Counted from the stretch's first letter, positions 14,553 to 22,673 are shown. The stretch: 28,690 nucleotides of DNA from Chloroflexota bacterium (GCA_021812735.1 JAKAMV010000025.1:1-28690); one strand, 5' to 3'. Translations and numbers: made by a program. Notes: generated by a model from the sequence alone, not told the origin.

Positions 14553-15806
14553 TCAGTGGATCAACTGGACGCCTGGCGGCGAGTACTGGCCGTTTGCACC
14601 GCCTCCGGCCCCCACACCGGCGCCCTGCGACACGGCCTCGTCGGGGCCAACGAACGACCCTATGAGGCATGAGGAGACATTGCCCGTGCTCAAGGTCGAG
14701 TATGCGTACGCGGCACATAGGCCGCCGTCGCTTCCGTTCAGGAACGATTCCTGCAGATGGAACTGGGCAAAGCCCACCAAGAAGTACCACTGCTGCGTTC
14801 CGTTGCCTCCGAGCGTGCCTCCGTTGCCTGCACAGTCGGTGATCTGGCCGGGGGCTGGGAGCAGCACTCCATTCGGCGCGTCGCAGGTGGCGTTGAAGAT
14901 GGGCAGCAGAATGTCGTGTCCGTTCCAGGTATCCATCGCGCTCTGCACTTGGCTAGACGACACGCTGCCTGTCTGCGTGACGTAGTACCAGCCAGGGGTC
15001 ACGATGGCAGGGTTGTTCGGGGTCAGGATCGCGTTCGCCAACTCGCTGGCGCCGCCCGCGGTGGGCGTCCAGTCGATCCAGCCGACGTTGCCGGGACCGC
15101 CCTTGCACAGGTCCACCGAGATGACCTGTCCGACGGGCCATGGGAACGTCCCAGGCACGGCGTCCCCGTTCGTGTCGCATCCCGTAGCTAGCAGCGGGAA
15201 TGTGACCGGGATCACTGGCCCGCCGTAGGCGGTCATGTATCCAGAGATCGCCGTGGCCCCGGCGGAGGCTGTGAAGTTGTCCATGCCAACCACGCCGCCG
15301 AAATACGTCCTGAAGGACCTGCTCGCCGACACTTGGACGCCTGCCGCGAACTTCCCGGGGCACGCAGCGCACGGCGGAATTGCGGTCGCCGGACTCACAT
15401 AGGCTGCGGTCGCGTCGGAGCAGCTGCTCACAGCGTTTCCGCTGGCATCGAGCACGGTTCCGTTGAGGTCGGTGTAGCACGCCAGCGGCCGCTGCCCGCC
15501 GATCCCATCGGGGATCTGAGCGATGACGATCGAATTCGAAGCGGCAGACCCCTGGACGGCGTTGCTGACGTCTGCCCCTGACGGTGACGGAGAAACGCCG
15601 ACCAGTTTCTGCATCAGGACAACGGCTCCCGCCTCCGCAGCGGCATCCGATCCGTTCTGAGTGGCGCGCTGCTGCGCGTACGCATTCCCCCCGTCCACGA
15701 CGAGGGCGGTCATCGCGAGGAGGGCCGCCATCGCGATGACCACAAGCACTAGTGACTGGCCGCTGGCCGAGCCGCGGCTTCGCGAGTCCATCAGCTGTGC
15801 TCCCAT
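14553..15806 (-). CDS. TadG-like pilus assembly protein (cassette 3, third gene)
   Basis: A 417-residue protein. The N-terminus carries ASGQSLVLVVIAMAALLAMT, then VVDGGNAYAQQRATQNGSDA and AAEAGA, the TadG signature. The extracytoplasmic part aligns by eye with cassette 1's TadG: CKGGPGNVGWIDWTPTAGGA, ILTPNNPAIVTPGWYYVTQT, DILLPIFNATCDAPNG, QQWYFLVGFAQFHLQ and a final GVQLIH. Many cysteines occur in pairs. It is thus a paralogue of the gene at 8788 across the whole length, whereas cassette 2's TadG shares only the two ends. The start was taken at ATG 15806 (AGGG 8 nt upstream, 10 bp after the previous stop); ATG 15791 with GGGAG is equally good. Confidence 0.84.
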   Translation of the reverse strand: MGAQLMDSRSRGSASGQSLVLVVIAMAALLAMTALVVDGGNAYAQQRATQNGSDAAAEAGAVVLMQKLVGVSPSPSGADVSNAVQGSAASNSIVIAQIPDGIGGQRPLACYTDLNGTVLDASGNAVSSCSDATAAYVSPATAIPPCAACPGKFAAGVQVSASRSFRTYFGGVVGMDNFTASAGATAISGYMTAYGGPVIPVTFPLLATGCDTNGDAVPGTFPWPVGQVISVDLCKGGPGNVGWIDWTPTAGGASELANAILTPNNPAIVTPGWYYVTQTGSVSSSQVQSAMDTWNGHDILLPIFNATCDAPNGVLLPAPGQITDCAGNGGTLGGNGTQQWYFLVGFAQFHLQESFLNGSDGGLCAAYAYSTLSTGNVSSCLIGSFVGPDEAVSQGAGVGAGGGANGQYSPPGVQLIH

Positions 15807-15816
15807 TCTCGGCACC

Positions 15817-16311
15817 CTACGGAATCGGGCATGTCGCAGCACCATCCACGCATACGCTCTCGATTGCTTGGACACTCGTGTTTGTCAGGACGATCGGTCC
15901 AACGATTGATCCGATGATCGGGGTGATCGCGCGAAACGTGTATTGCACCGTGACCTTCGCCACGCAACCGTACGTCGCCGCTGGGCACGCGGCCCCCGAG
16001 GGTGTGGAGAACTGCACGCACACGCCCGTTGGCTGCGTGGCCGGGCATCCGGTGGACGTGGGGTCGACGCCTAGACCTGTAGCCTGTGCGGCTGCGCGAG
16101 AGGCGATATCGGCCACCGTCTGGTTCACAATCGCCGTTCGTACGCCCTCGCGCGAGGCACCAGCGATCGTGTTGTAGGCGAAGATTGCGCGGCCAAGATC
16201 CACGGTCCCAAGCAGGATCACGATGATGAGTGGCAGCACCAGTGCCATCTCAACGAGGGACTGGCCGGCGGCACGGCCACGACCGGCGGGACGCCCACGA
16301 TGTGCGCGCAT
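15817..16311 (-). CDS. TadE-like pseudopilin (cassette 3, second gene)
   Basis: A 164-residue TadE-family protein. The leader MRAHRGRPAGRGRAAG is followed by QSLVEMALVLPLIIVILLGT (Glu21 five residues after Gly16), then VDLGRAIFAYNTIAGASREG. The extracytoplasmic part contains cysteines at about 80, 87, 100 and 106, and VQYTFRAITPIIGSIVGPIV near the end, corresponding to the TPLIG segment of cassette 1's plain TadE. It finishes with two further cysteines. The ATG at 16311 shares one base with the TGA of the upstream gene (TGATG), so translation is coupled. An in-frame start at 16350 exists but lies inside the preceding coding sequence. Confidence 0.87.
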   Translation of the reverse strand: MRAHRGRPAGRGRAAGQSLVEMALVLPLIIVILLGTVDLGRAIFAYNTIAGASREGVRTAIVNQTVADIASRAAAQATGLGVDPTSTGCPATQPTGVCVQFSTPSGAACPAATYGCVAKVTVQYTFRAITPIIGSIVGPIVLTNTSVQAIESVCVDGAATCPIP

Positions 16312-17084
16312 CAGTACGAGACCACGATCGCGTGCGTCGGGGCCACGCACGATCCGGCGGTGGGAACCTGCCCGATGACGGTTTGGTTGTTATGGCCCGC
16401 GGATGGTGTGAACGGACCCGAGAACCCTGCCCCGGCCCAGGCGTTTCGCGCCGCCTGCACCGTCAAACCGACGAGGCTCGGCACCTGAAGGTTTGGGGTC
16501 GTGCACGGGACGACGGGCGGGACCGGTACGCCGGAGATGGTGCCGCTGCGGACAGGGAACACGGCGTTTGCCCCTACGTTGATCATGCCGCCGAAGATTG
16601 ATCCGACAACCGGCGTGAACGGTGTGAACGCGCACGTGAGTTGAACAGTCGCGCTCGACCCAACATTGGTGTTGGGGGCGAACGTCGGGCCGGCCACCGT
16701 TGGGATCGTGCAGTCGATCCCGGATGTGTCGCTGAGCACGGTCGACTGGTAATCGCTGCCGGGCCCGAATGACGCGGTCGGGTTCGACGCGGCGTAGTTC
16801 GCTGCGATCCGAGCCGCGTTCTGAAGGTTGATCCAGCCGAGAAACAGTCGCGAGAAATCGATCACCACCAGGAGGATGAGGAGCAGGAGGGGGAGCACCA
16901 AGACGAACTCGGCGATGGCTTGGCCCTTCGACCTGCGCCGCGTACCCCGGTGGAGTCGTGGCGGCGAAACGCTCACTTCTGGTGACGGACGAACTCGCGT
17001 CGCCGCCTGATCTTCGCCCACAGGCTGCGTCGAACCGAGACCCCACCGGGTCGCCCGTCGGCGACCCGTCTCCCCAATGTGCAT
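16311..17084 (-). CDS. TadE-like pseudopilin with C-terminal PASTA domain (cassette 3, first gene)
   Basis: A 257-residue protein. A long basic leader (1-54) ends in SKG; QAIAEFVLVLPLLLLILLVV is the membrane segment, with Glu59 five residues after Gly54. IDFSRLFLGWINLQNAARIA is nearly the same as cassette 1's TadE-PASTA. The extracytoplasmic TadE part runs to about 185 with FTPVVGSIFGGMINV. After a very short Pro/Val spacer, residues about 194-257 form a clear PASTA domain: VPSLVGLTVQAARNAW, AGAGFSG, NNQTVIGQVPTAGSCV and a final strand AIVVSY. PASTA modules elsewhere bind peptidoglycan fragments. ATG 17084 is chosen because GGGGGAG lies 6 nt upstream; an earlier in-frame ATG lacks such a site. 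It follows the histidine kinase gene by 179 bp. Confidence 0.87.
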   Translation of the reverse strand: MHIGETGRRRATRWGLGSTQPVGEDQAATRVRPSPEVSVSPPRLHRGTRRRSKGQAIAEFVLVLPLLLLILLVVIDFSRLFLGWINLQNAARIAANYAASNPTASFGPGSDYQSTVLSDTSGIDCTIPTVAGPTFAPNTNVGSSATVQLTCAFTPFTPVVGSIFGGMINVGANAVFPVRSGTISGVPVPPVVPCTTPNLQVPSLVGLTVQAARNAWAGAGFSGPFTPSAGHNNQTVIGQVPTAGSCVAPTHAIVVSY

Positions 17085-17220
17085 CGCGCTCTCCCCCGCG
17101 CAGCTCGCACCGACCGTCGCAGCCGGGACGTGGAGACCCCGGGTTCCCTTCCGGGTCAAGGCTGCGTGACGTGGTGCGGGTCGTAGTCTCGCGCCTCCAC
17201 CTTGCATCACCCCTTACAGG

Positions 17221-17246
17221 AGTACCGGTCCAGCGCCAGTACCGGT
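17221..17246. repeat. Direct repeat AGTACCGGT in the spacer before cassette 3
   Basis: AGTACCGGT occurs at 17221-17229 and 17238-17246, a 17-bp period. Each copy contains the palindrome ACCGGT. It lies between the histidine kinase stop (17264) and the cassette 3 start. It could be a regulator-binding site, perhaps for the adjacent response regulator, but two short copies may be chance in GC-rich DNA. Confidence 0.45.
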
Positions 17247-17263
17247 GACGCAGGGCAACGTCG

Positions 17264-18700
17264 TCAGCCCTCCTCCGGCGCCTCCGCGGGGAGCGAGATG
17301 ACGAACGTGGCGCCCCGGCCGGCCTCGGGTTCGGACAGCTCGAGCTCGCCGCCCATCGCTCGGCACAGCTCGCGCGACACGTAGAGGCCCAGGCCGCTGC
17401 CCTCGCCGCTCGGACGCTCGGCGCCGCGCGCGAAGCGACGGAAGAGCCGGTCCCGGTCGGCGTCATCGACGCCCGGGCCGTGGTCGGCGATCGTGATCGT
17501 GAGCTCGCCGCCGGCGGGGTTCGCCACGACGCTGGCCTCGACCGGGGCCCGCGCGCCGTAGCGCACCGCGTTGTCGAGCAGCGCCCACAAGACCTGGTCG
17601 AGCTGGTCGGGATCGCCGAGGGCGAGCCAGCCCGCCGCGCGGTCGTCGAGCGCGAACTTGACGTCATCGGCGCCCAGCGCCTCCCACGTGCGCCGCACGC
17701 GCGGCACGGGCGCGAACACCTCGAGGCGGGGCCGCAGGGCGCCCGACTCGATGCGGCTGACGGTGAGCAGCTGGCGGACCATGCGCGACAGGCGGTCCGC
17801 CTGCTCGGTGATGATGCCGAGGCGCCGGTCCGGATTCTCGGCGGCCAGCTGCTGCGCGTAGCCGGCGATGCTGGCGAGGGGCGTCTGGAGGTTGTGCGAC
17901 ACGCCGCGCAGGAAGTCGTCCTTCGCCTCGTCGAGGTCGCGGAGCTGGCGGTTCTGCCGCTCGACGCGCGCGTAGAGCTCGGCGTTGCGGACGGCGGCCG
18001 CCACCTCCACCGCGAACAGCTCGAACAGGTCCTGGTCGGCGCGCTCCCACGGACGGGTGGCCGGCAGGTGGCCCACGGCGATCCCCTGCGCCTCGCCGTT
18101 GGCGACCAGGACGGCGCGCACGGGGATGGGCTCGCCGGGGACCGGCTCCTCGTAGGGGATCTCGCGCGGGTCGATCAGGAGGACGTCGCAGTCGATCATG
18201 CCGAACGCCTCGCGGGCGGCTGCGGCGGCCCGGCTCGCCAGCTGGTCGGGCGCCTCGCCCAGGGTGGCGCTCTCGACGACGTCCAGAACCCGGCGGAGCT
18301 CGCGGGTCCGGCGCGCCAGGTCGCGTGCCAGCCGCGTGTGGCTCTCGGCGAGGCGGCTCAGCTCGTCGTCGCCGGGGAGCTCGGGGCTGGTGGGCTCCTC
18401 GCCCGCGGCGGCCCGCTCGACGGACCCGGCGATCGCCCGCAGGGGCGACGTCAGCTCCGACGCGAGCAGCAGCGCGAGCAGCAGCGCGAAGGCGACGGCC
18501 ACGGCCACCGCGAGCAGCAGGACGCGCGCCATCGTGGCTCCCGGGTCCGTCGTGTCCACAAACAGGAGCGTCACCGCGCCGAAGCCGAGCACTGGCAGGA
18601 CGCCGGCGGCGATCAGGGCGACGGTCAGCCGGAGCCGATAGGAGAGCCGGCCCGCCCGATACGGGGGCGGCGACGGGTCGGGATGGCGCGGGCCGCTCAC
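17264..18700 (-). CDS. Sensor histidine kinase with GAF-like domain
   Basis: A 478-residue membrane sensor kinase. Two membrane helices (about 25-48 and 58-81) flank a very short external loop. A HAMP-like segment follows (about 82-135), then a GAF-like domain (about 140-245), then the dimerisation domain with phospho-acceptor His269 in SHNLQTPLASIAGY, and the ATPase domain. Asn377 lies in LLDNAVRYG, DHGPG is at 406-410 and the G-box SGLGLYVS is near 435-442. The H-box reads SHNLQTPL where most kinases have SHELRTPL. The start is GTG at 18700, overlapping the response regulator stop as GTGA. The small external loop suggests it senses membrane or cytoplasmic signals. Cassette 3 begins 179 bp downstream on the same strand. 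Confidence 0.93.
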   Translation of the reverse strand: MSGPRHPDPSPPPYRAGRLSYRLRLTVALIAAGVLPVLGFGAVTLLFVDTTDPGATMARVLLLAVAVAVAFALLLALLLASELTSPLRAIAGSVERAAAGEEPTSPELPGDDELSRLAESHTRLARDLARRTRELRRVLDVVESATLGEAPDQLASRAAAAAREAFGMIDCDVLLIDPREIPYEEPVPGEPIPVRAVLVANGEAQGIAVGHLPATRPWERADQDLFELFAVEVAAAVRNAELYARVERQNRQLRDLDEAKDDFLRGVSHNLQTPLASIAGYAQQLAAENPDRRLGIITEQADRLSRMVRQLLTVSRIESGALRPRLEVFAPVPRVRRTWEALGADDVKFALDDRAAGWLALGDPDQLDQVLWALLDNAVRYGARAPVEASVVANPAGGELTITIADHGPGVDDADRDRLFRRFARGAERPSGEGSGLGLYVSRELCRAMGGELELSEPEAGRGATFVISLPAEAPEEG

Positions 18701-19428
18701 GCCTGCTCGGCGTCGGCGGCGCCCACCAGCCTGTACCCGATGCCGCGCACGGTCAGCAGGTGGACGGGCTTGTTGGGGTCCAGCTCCACCTTCTGGCGAA
18801 GGCGCCGCATCGTGACCCAGACATAGCTCGGGTCGGCTTCGTCGGTGTCGGCCCAGCCGCGCGCGAGGAGGGTCTCGGTGGTGACGGTCTGGCCAAGGTT
18901 GGCCGCCAGCGCGTACAGCAGGCGCGACTCGGTGGGCGTCAGCTGGACCGACTCGCCGGCGACGACGGCTTCGCGGCGGTGCAGCTCGAGCGCGAGGTTC
19001 GGGCCGAGCTCGAGGCGCTGGCGGGGCACACGGTCGCCCATGCGGCGGAGCACGCGCGTGATGCGGGCGCGCAGCTCGGGGTAGTGGTAGGGCTTGGTGA
19101 CGTAGTCCTCGGCGACCTCCTCGAGCAGGTCGGCCTTGGAGTCGGCGGTGTCGATGGCGGAGAGGACGATGATCGGCAGGTCCGCGCGGGCCTTCACCTC
19201 GCGCGCGAGCGTCAGGCCGTCCTTGCGCGGCATCAGCATGTCGATGATCAGCAGGTCGGGCCAGGCCACCGAGAGGCGGCGGAGCGCCTCCTCGCCGTCA
19301 CGGGCCGTCGACACGACGTAGCCGTCGGCGCGCAGCTGCTCGGCGAGGATGACGAGCAGGTTCGGGTCGTCGTCCACGATGAGGATCCGCGGGGCCGTGC
19401 CGACCGGCCCGGGTCCCATGTGCAGCAT
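18697..19428 (-). CDS. OmpR/PhoB-family response regulator
   Basis: A 243-residue DNA-binding response regulator. The receiver domain (about 13-125) has acidic residues Asp20-Asp21, phospho-acceptor Asp63 in IIDMLMPRKDG and Lys112 in YVTKPY. The conserved Thr/Ser is in VLSAID. The C-terminal winged-helix domain (about 135-238) shows LTPTESRLLYALAANLGQTV, SYVWVTMRRLRQKVE and VRGIGYRLV, all typical of OmpR/PhoB members. It is translationally coupled to the kinase. The ATG at 19428 lies 6 nt after TATGCT, with no ribosome-binding site, so the message is probably leaderless; ATG at residue 4 is possible. Its targets are not shown by the sequence, but the pilus-type cassettes directly follow the kinase. 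Confidence 0.93.
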   Translation of the reverse strand: MLHMGPGPVGTAPRILIVDDDPNLLVILAEQLRADGYVVSTARDGEEALRRLSVAWPDLLIIDMLMPRKDGLTLAREVKARADLPIIVLSAIDTADSKADLLEEVAEDYVTKPYHYPELRARITRVLRRMGDRVPRQRLELGPNLALELHRREAVVAGESVQLTPTESRLLYALAANLGQTVTTETLLARGWADTDEADPSYVWVTMRRLRQKVELDPNKPVHLLTVRGIGYRLVGAADAEQA

Positions 19429-19434
19429 GACCGG

Positions 19435-19440
19435 AGCATA
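19435..19440 (-). promoter_or_regulatory. -10-like box of the two-component operon
   Basis: TATGCT on the minus strand, 6 nt before the ATG of the response regulator. No good -35 hexamer is seen at the usual distance. It fits the near-leaderless pattern of this window. Confidence 0.45.
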
Positions 19441-19658
19441 GCGGGGCGGGGACTCCGGTTGGCGACGCCGCGGTGGGTTGGCGCGGGCGGGCCTGGGGCC
19501 GCGCTAGGCTGCAGGCTGCCGCCGCGGGCCGCGTCGTGGCCCTATGGGAGGACGCGGCGGTGGTTGGGCCGGCCAGGGGCCTATTCAGTGACGCGCAGGC
19601 CTCGACACCCGCCGCTCGGGCCACGAGCCGGCCCGGGCGGAGCGTGAGCCGTCCATAG

Positions 19659-19800
19659 GGCCACGGGGTGGCCCGAGGTGGAAGAGCGCCCTGCCCCGCC
19701 CGGCGGAACGGGCCGCTCCGGGCCACGGGGTGGCCCGAGGTGGAAGAGCGCCCTGCCCCGCCCGGCGGAACGGGCCGCTCCGCGCCACGGGTGGCCCGAG
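19659..19800. repeat. Perfect 62-bp tandem repeat plus partial third copy
   Basis: Copies at 19659-19720 and 19721-19782 are identical. A third copy is cut off after about 18 bp with a one-base deletion (to 19800). Each unit starts with the hairpin GGGCCAC-GGG-GTGGCCC and ends CGGGCCGCTCCG. It lies in the 405-bp spacer (19441-19845) between the divergent two-component operon and grpB-purK. The rest of that spacer is GC-rich without a recognisable gene, and a shorter relative of the unit (GGCCACGAGCC) occurs near 19619. Confidence 0.85.
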
Positions 19801-19830
19801 CCGGGAAAGAGGACCGCCAGCCCCGGCCGA

Positions 19831-19836
19831 TACACT
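19831..19836 (+). promoter_or_regulatory. -10-like box of grpB-purK
   Basis: TACACT, 9 nt before the ATG at 19846. There is no Shine-Dalgarno sequence in the interval, so the message would be near-leaderless. The -35 region is poorly defined. Confidence 0.4.
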
Positions 19837-19845
19837 CACCCTCCG

Positions 19846-21573
19846 ATGTCAGACCTGCCCATCCGCCCCTACGAGCGTCGCGAGGCCGTGTTCCATCTCT
19901 GGGACCCCGCCACGGTCGACGTGGCCCGCGAGCTCGTCCGGCTGATCGACACGGCCCGTCCGGGCACCGTCGCGCACCACGTGGGCTCGTCATCGGTCCC
20001 GGGGATGCCCGGCAAGAACTACGTGGACCTCGCGATCGAGGCGCCGCCCGACGAGATCCCGCTGATCGCGGACGCCGTGCGCTCGCTGGGGTTCCAGCCG
20101 CAGGCTTCGGTCGGGGCGTTCCCGCCAGCGCGCCCGATGTTCCACGGCACGGTGCTCCACGCCGCCACGTCGTACCCGGTGCACCTCCACGTGATGCCGC
20201 CGGGCCGCGGCGAGCTGGCGGAGCTGCTCGGATTCCGCGACGCGCTGCGCTCCGACCCGGCCCTCCGCGACGCCTACGCGGCCGACAAGCAGCGGATCGT
20301 CGAGGCCGCCGCTGCCGCCCCCGACCCGGAGGCTGCCCCGCCGTACACGGTCCAGAAGGCCGAGTTCGTCGGGGAGGCGCTATACCGGCTCGGCCTCCGC
20401 CGCCCCCCCGCCGGCATGGGCGACCCGATTCTGCCCGGCGCCACGATCGGCTTCCTCGGCGGTGGCCAGCTGGGCCGCATGATGTCGTTCTCCGCCCGGG
20501 CGATGGGCTACCGCGTGGTGGCGCTCGACCCTGACCCGGCGTGCCCGATGGCGGCCGTGGCCGACGAGGTGGTCGTGGGGCGGTATGACGACGCGGCCGC
20601 GGCCCGCCGGCTGGGCGCCATGTCCGACGTCGTCACCTACGAGCTCGAGCACGTGGGCCTCGACGCGGCCCGGGCCGCGGCCGAGGGCGCCCCGCTTCGC
20701 CCGGGCCTGGCGGCGCTCGCCGCCACGCAGGACCGGCTTGCCGAGCGCCGCTTCCTGCGCGACATCGGCGAGCAGACGGCGCCGTGGCGCGAGGTGCGCG
20801 GCGCGGACGAGGCGAGGGCCGCGGCACGCGAGCTCGGCCTGCCGATGCGCCTCAAGCTGCCCGTTGGCGGGTACGACGGCCGCAGCCAGGTCCGCGTCGA
20901 CGACGAGTCGGCGATCGAGGCGGCCGTGGCGTCCTTGGGCGGGCTCGACGGGCGGCCCCTCCTGGCCGAGGGGGAGATCGACTACGAGGCGGAGCTCTCG
21001 GTGGTCATCGCGCGCGGGCGCGATGGGCGCACCCTCGCCTACCCGATCTCGCTCAACGTGCACGACGCGGGGGTGCTCTCGGAGAGCGTGGCCCCGGCCC
21101 CGTTCCCCGAGCCCATCCCCTATGTCGCGAGGGAAGTGGGCGACTGGGTCGCCCGGAAGCTCGACCTCGTGGGCGTGATGACCGCCGAGCTGTTCCTCAC
21201 GCGGGCGGGCCTGCTGGTGGTCAACGAGCTGGCGCCGCGGGTCCACAACAGCGGCCACTGGACCATCGAGGGCGCCCCGACCAGCCAGTTCGAGCAGCAC
21301 CTGCGCGCGATCCTTGGCCTGCCGCTGGGCTCGGCGGCTCCGCATGGCGCCGCCGCCATGGTCAACCTGCTGGGCCGCGGGCCCGATCGCGCCGCCAGGC
21401 TGGCGGGCATCGAGCGGGCGCTCTCCGACCCCGGCGTCCACGTGCACGTGTACGGCAAGCGCCGGGTGTTCGAGCGGCGCAAGATGGGGCACGTGACCGT
21501 GGTCGGCCGAGACGTCGACGAGGCACGGGACCGGGCGCGCCGGGCGCGTGCGGCGCTGACGTGGGAGGAGTGA
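19846..21573 (+). CDS. purK: Fusion of GrpB (UPF0157) domain and PurK, 5-(carboxyamino)imidazole ribonucleotide synthase
   Basis: A 575-residue protein in one uninterrupted frame. Residues about 6-184 are a GrpB/UPF0157 domain, a nucleotidyltransferase-like fold: [20 protein letters not shown] (44-63), then [14 protein letters not shown] and a Tyr/Lys-rich C-terminal helix. Residues about 197-575 are PurK, an ATP-grasp enzyme that makes N5-CAIR from AIR, bicarbonate and ATP in purine synthesis: [12 protein letters not shown] (202-213), [36 protein letters not shown]. An ATG at 20416 could start PurK alone but has no ribosome-binding site. The 3' end runs into purE. The GrpB partner of PurK is unusual; whether it acts on nucleotides or is a passenger is unknown. 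Confidence 0.9.
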   Translation: MSDLPIRPYERREAVFHLWDPATVDVARELVRLIDTARPGTVAHHVGSSSVPGMPGKNYVDLAIEAPPDEIPLIADAVRSLGFQPQASVGAFPPARPMFHGTVLHAATSYPVHLHVMPPGRGELAELLGFRDALRSDPALRDAYAADKQRIVEAAAAAPDPEAAPPYTVQKAEFVGEALYRLGLRRPPAGMGDPILPGATIGFLGGGQLGRMMSFSARAMGYRVVALDPDPACPMAAVADEVVVGRYDDAAAARRLGAMSDVVTYELEHVGLDAARAAAEGAPLRPGLAALAATQDRLAERRFLRDIGEQTAPWREVRGADEARAAARELGLPMRLKLPVGGYDGRSQVRVDDESAIEAAVASLGGLDGRPLLAEGEIDYEAELSVVIARGRDGRTLAYPISLNVHDAGVLSESVAPAPFPEPIPYVAREVGDWVARKLDLVGVMTAELFLTRAGLLVVNELAPRVHNSGHWTIEGAPTSQFEQHLRAILGLPLGSAAPHGAAAMVNLLGRGPDRAARLAGIERALSDPGVHVHVYGKRRVFERRKMGHVTVVGRDVDEARDRARRARAALTWEE

Positions 21574-21575
21574 CG

Positions 21576-22076
21576 GTGGCCGAGGCGCCGAGGGTCGGGA
21601 TCGTCGGCGGGAGCCGCTCGGACTTCCCGGTCCTGGAGAAGGCGCAGGCGGTGCTCGACGAGCTGGGCGTCCCCTGCGAGCTGCGCGTGGTGTCGGCCCA
21701 TCGCACGCCCGACCACCTGTTCGCGTACGCGGAGACGGCCGAGGCGCGCGGCGTGCGGGTGATCATCGCGGGTGCCGGGGGCGCCGCGCATCTGCCCGGG
21801 ATGCTGGCCGCGAAGACGCAGCTGCCCGTGATCGGCGTGCCGATCGCGACCCAGCACCTGGGCGGGCTCGACTCCCTGCTGTCCATCGTGCAGATGCCCC
21901 GCGGCATCCCGGTGGCCACCGTGGCGATCGGGAACGCGGACAACGCGGCGCTGCTCGCCGCCTCGATCCTGGCGCTGTCCGACCCGGCGCTCGCGGAGCG
22001 GCTGCGCGCCCGCCGGGCCGCCCAGACCCAGTCGGTCATGGACGACCCGTCCAATGCGGAGGCGCTCGAGGGCTGA
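21576..22076 (+). CDS. purE: PurE, N5-carboxyaminoimidazole ribonucleotide mutase
   Basis: A 166-residue class I PurE, which converts N5-CAIR to CAIR in de novo purine synthesis, the step after PurK. Motifs: [10 protein letters not shown] (11-20), SAHRTPDH with the catalytic His42, [12 protein letters not shown] (65-76) and [17 protein letters not shown]. Length and motif order are standard for the bacterial enzyme. GTG at 21576 is chosen because GGGAGG lies about 7 nt upstream inside the end of purK; GTG at 21570 would overlap the purK stop but leaves no spacing. purK and purE form a tight operon. Confidence 0.95.
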   Translation: MAEAPRVGIVGGSRSDFPVLEKAQAVLDELGVPCELRVVSAHRTPDHLFAYAETAEARGVRVIIAGAGGAAHLPGMLAAKTQLPVIGVPIATQHLGGLDSLLSIVQMPRGIPVATVAIGNADNAALLAASILALSDPALAERLRARRAAQTQSVMDDPSNAEALEG

Positions 22077-22167
22077 GGCCGCGGCGGGGAACGGCGGCGA
22101 TCACCGCCCGGGCCTTCGCGGCGCGGGGGCCCGGAGAGCCCGTCTGGCGTCCGGCCCGGGCCGCGCC

Positions 22168-22476
22168 TCAGCGGAGCAGGCCGAGCAGCAGCACGCCGCC
22201 GACCACCATGAAGCCGACCACGATGGTCCCGTCGGCGAAGGTGACCCCGCCGAGATCGCGGGCCGACCGCTTCCGCCAGACATGCCTTGCGTTGCCGAAC
22301 GCGAGCGCGGCGGCCGCGATGGCGATCACGAGCTGGGCCGCCGCGGTCTCCGTGCGGTTCCAGGCGTAGATCCCGGTCGCCGCGAGGACGATGTCGAGCA
22401 CCGCGAAGACCGTGATGGCACCGCCCACGGCCAGGCTGATCTGGAATTCGCGGAGCAGCCGCGCGTCGCGGTCCAT
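22168..22476 (-). CDS. Small membrane protein, function unknown
   Basis: A 102-residue protein with three predicted membrane segments: [20 protein letters not shown] (about 16-35), [18 protein letters not shown] (about 44-61) and [19 protein letters not shown] at the C-terminus. A basic HVWRKRSAR loop sits between the second and third. The ATG at 22476 has GGGAGG 4 nt upstream, a strong site that decides the start over longer frames. No family recognised. It is convergent with purE. Confidence 0.7.
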   Translation of the reverse strand: MDRDARLLREFQISLAVGGAITVFAVLDIVLAATGIYAWNRTETAAAQLVIAIAAAALAFGNARHVWRKRSARDLGGVTFADGTIVVGFMVVGGVLLLGLLR

Positions 22477-22533
22477 CGGCCCTCCCTGAATCGCGCGACT
22501 CCGCGCCGGGTGATCTTGGCGCGCTGGGGGGCG

Positions 22534-22673
22534 GCGCCGCAACTCCCGGCTAGGTGTGGGCCGGGCGGCGGCAGCTGCCTGGCCTGCCGGCGGCGACGGG
22601 GCCGCGCCGCAACGGCCGGCTGAGCGTGGCCCGAGCCCTCGGCAGCTGTCTGGCCGACCCGGCGTCGCCGGGA
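22534..22673. repeat. Diverged 70-bp tandem duplication in spacer
   Basis: GCGCCGCAAC..CCGGCT begins at 22534 and again at 22604, and GGCAGCTG.CTGGCC follows in both copies with the same 70-bp spacing. The match is imperfect. The surrounding spacer (22477-22767, 291 bp) shows no gene; it carries promoter signals only at its two ends. Confidence 0.5.

Noticed and set aside
16311..17210. Longer start at 17210 for the TadE-PASTA gene of cassette 3
   Set aside because: No ribosome-binding site, and the added residues show no signal-like character; GGGGGAG before ATG 17084 decides the start.
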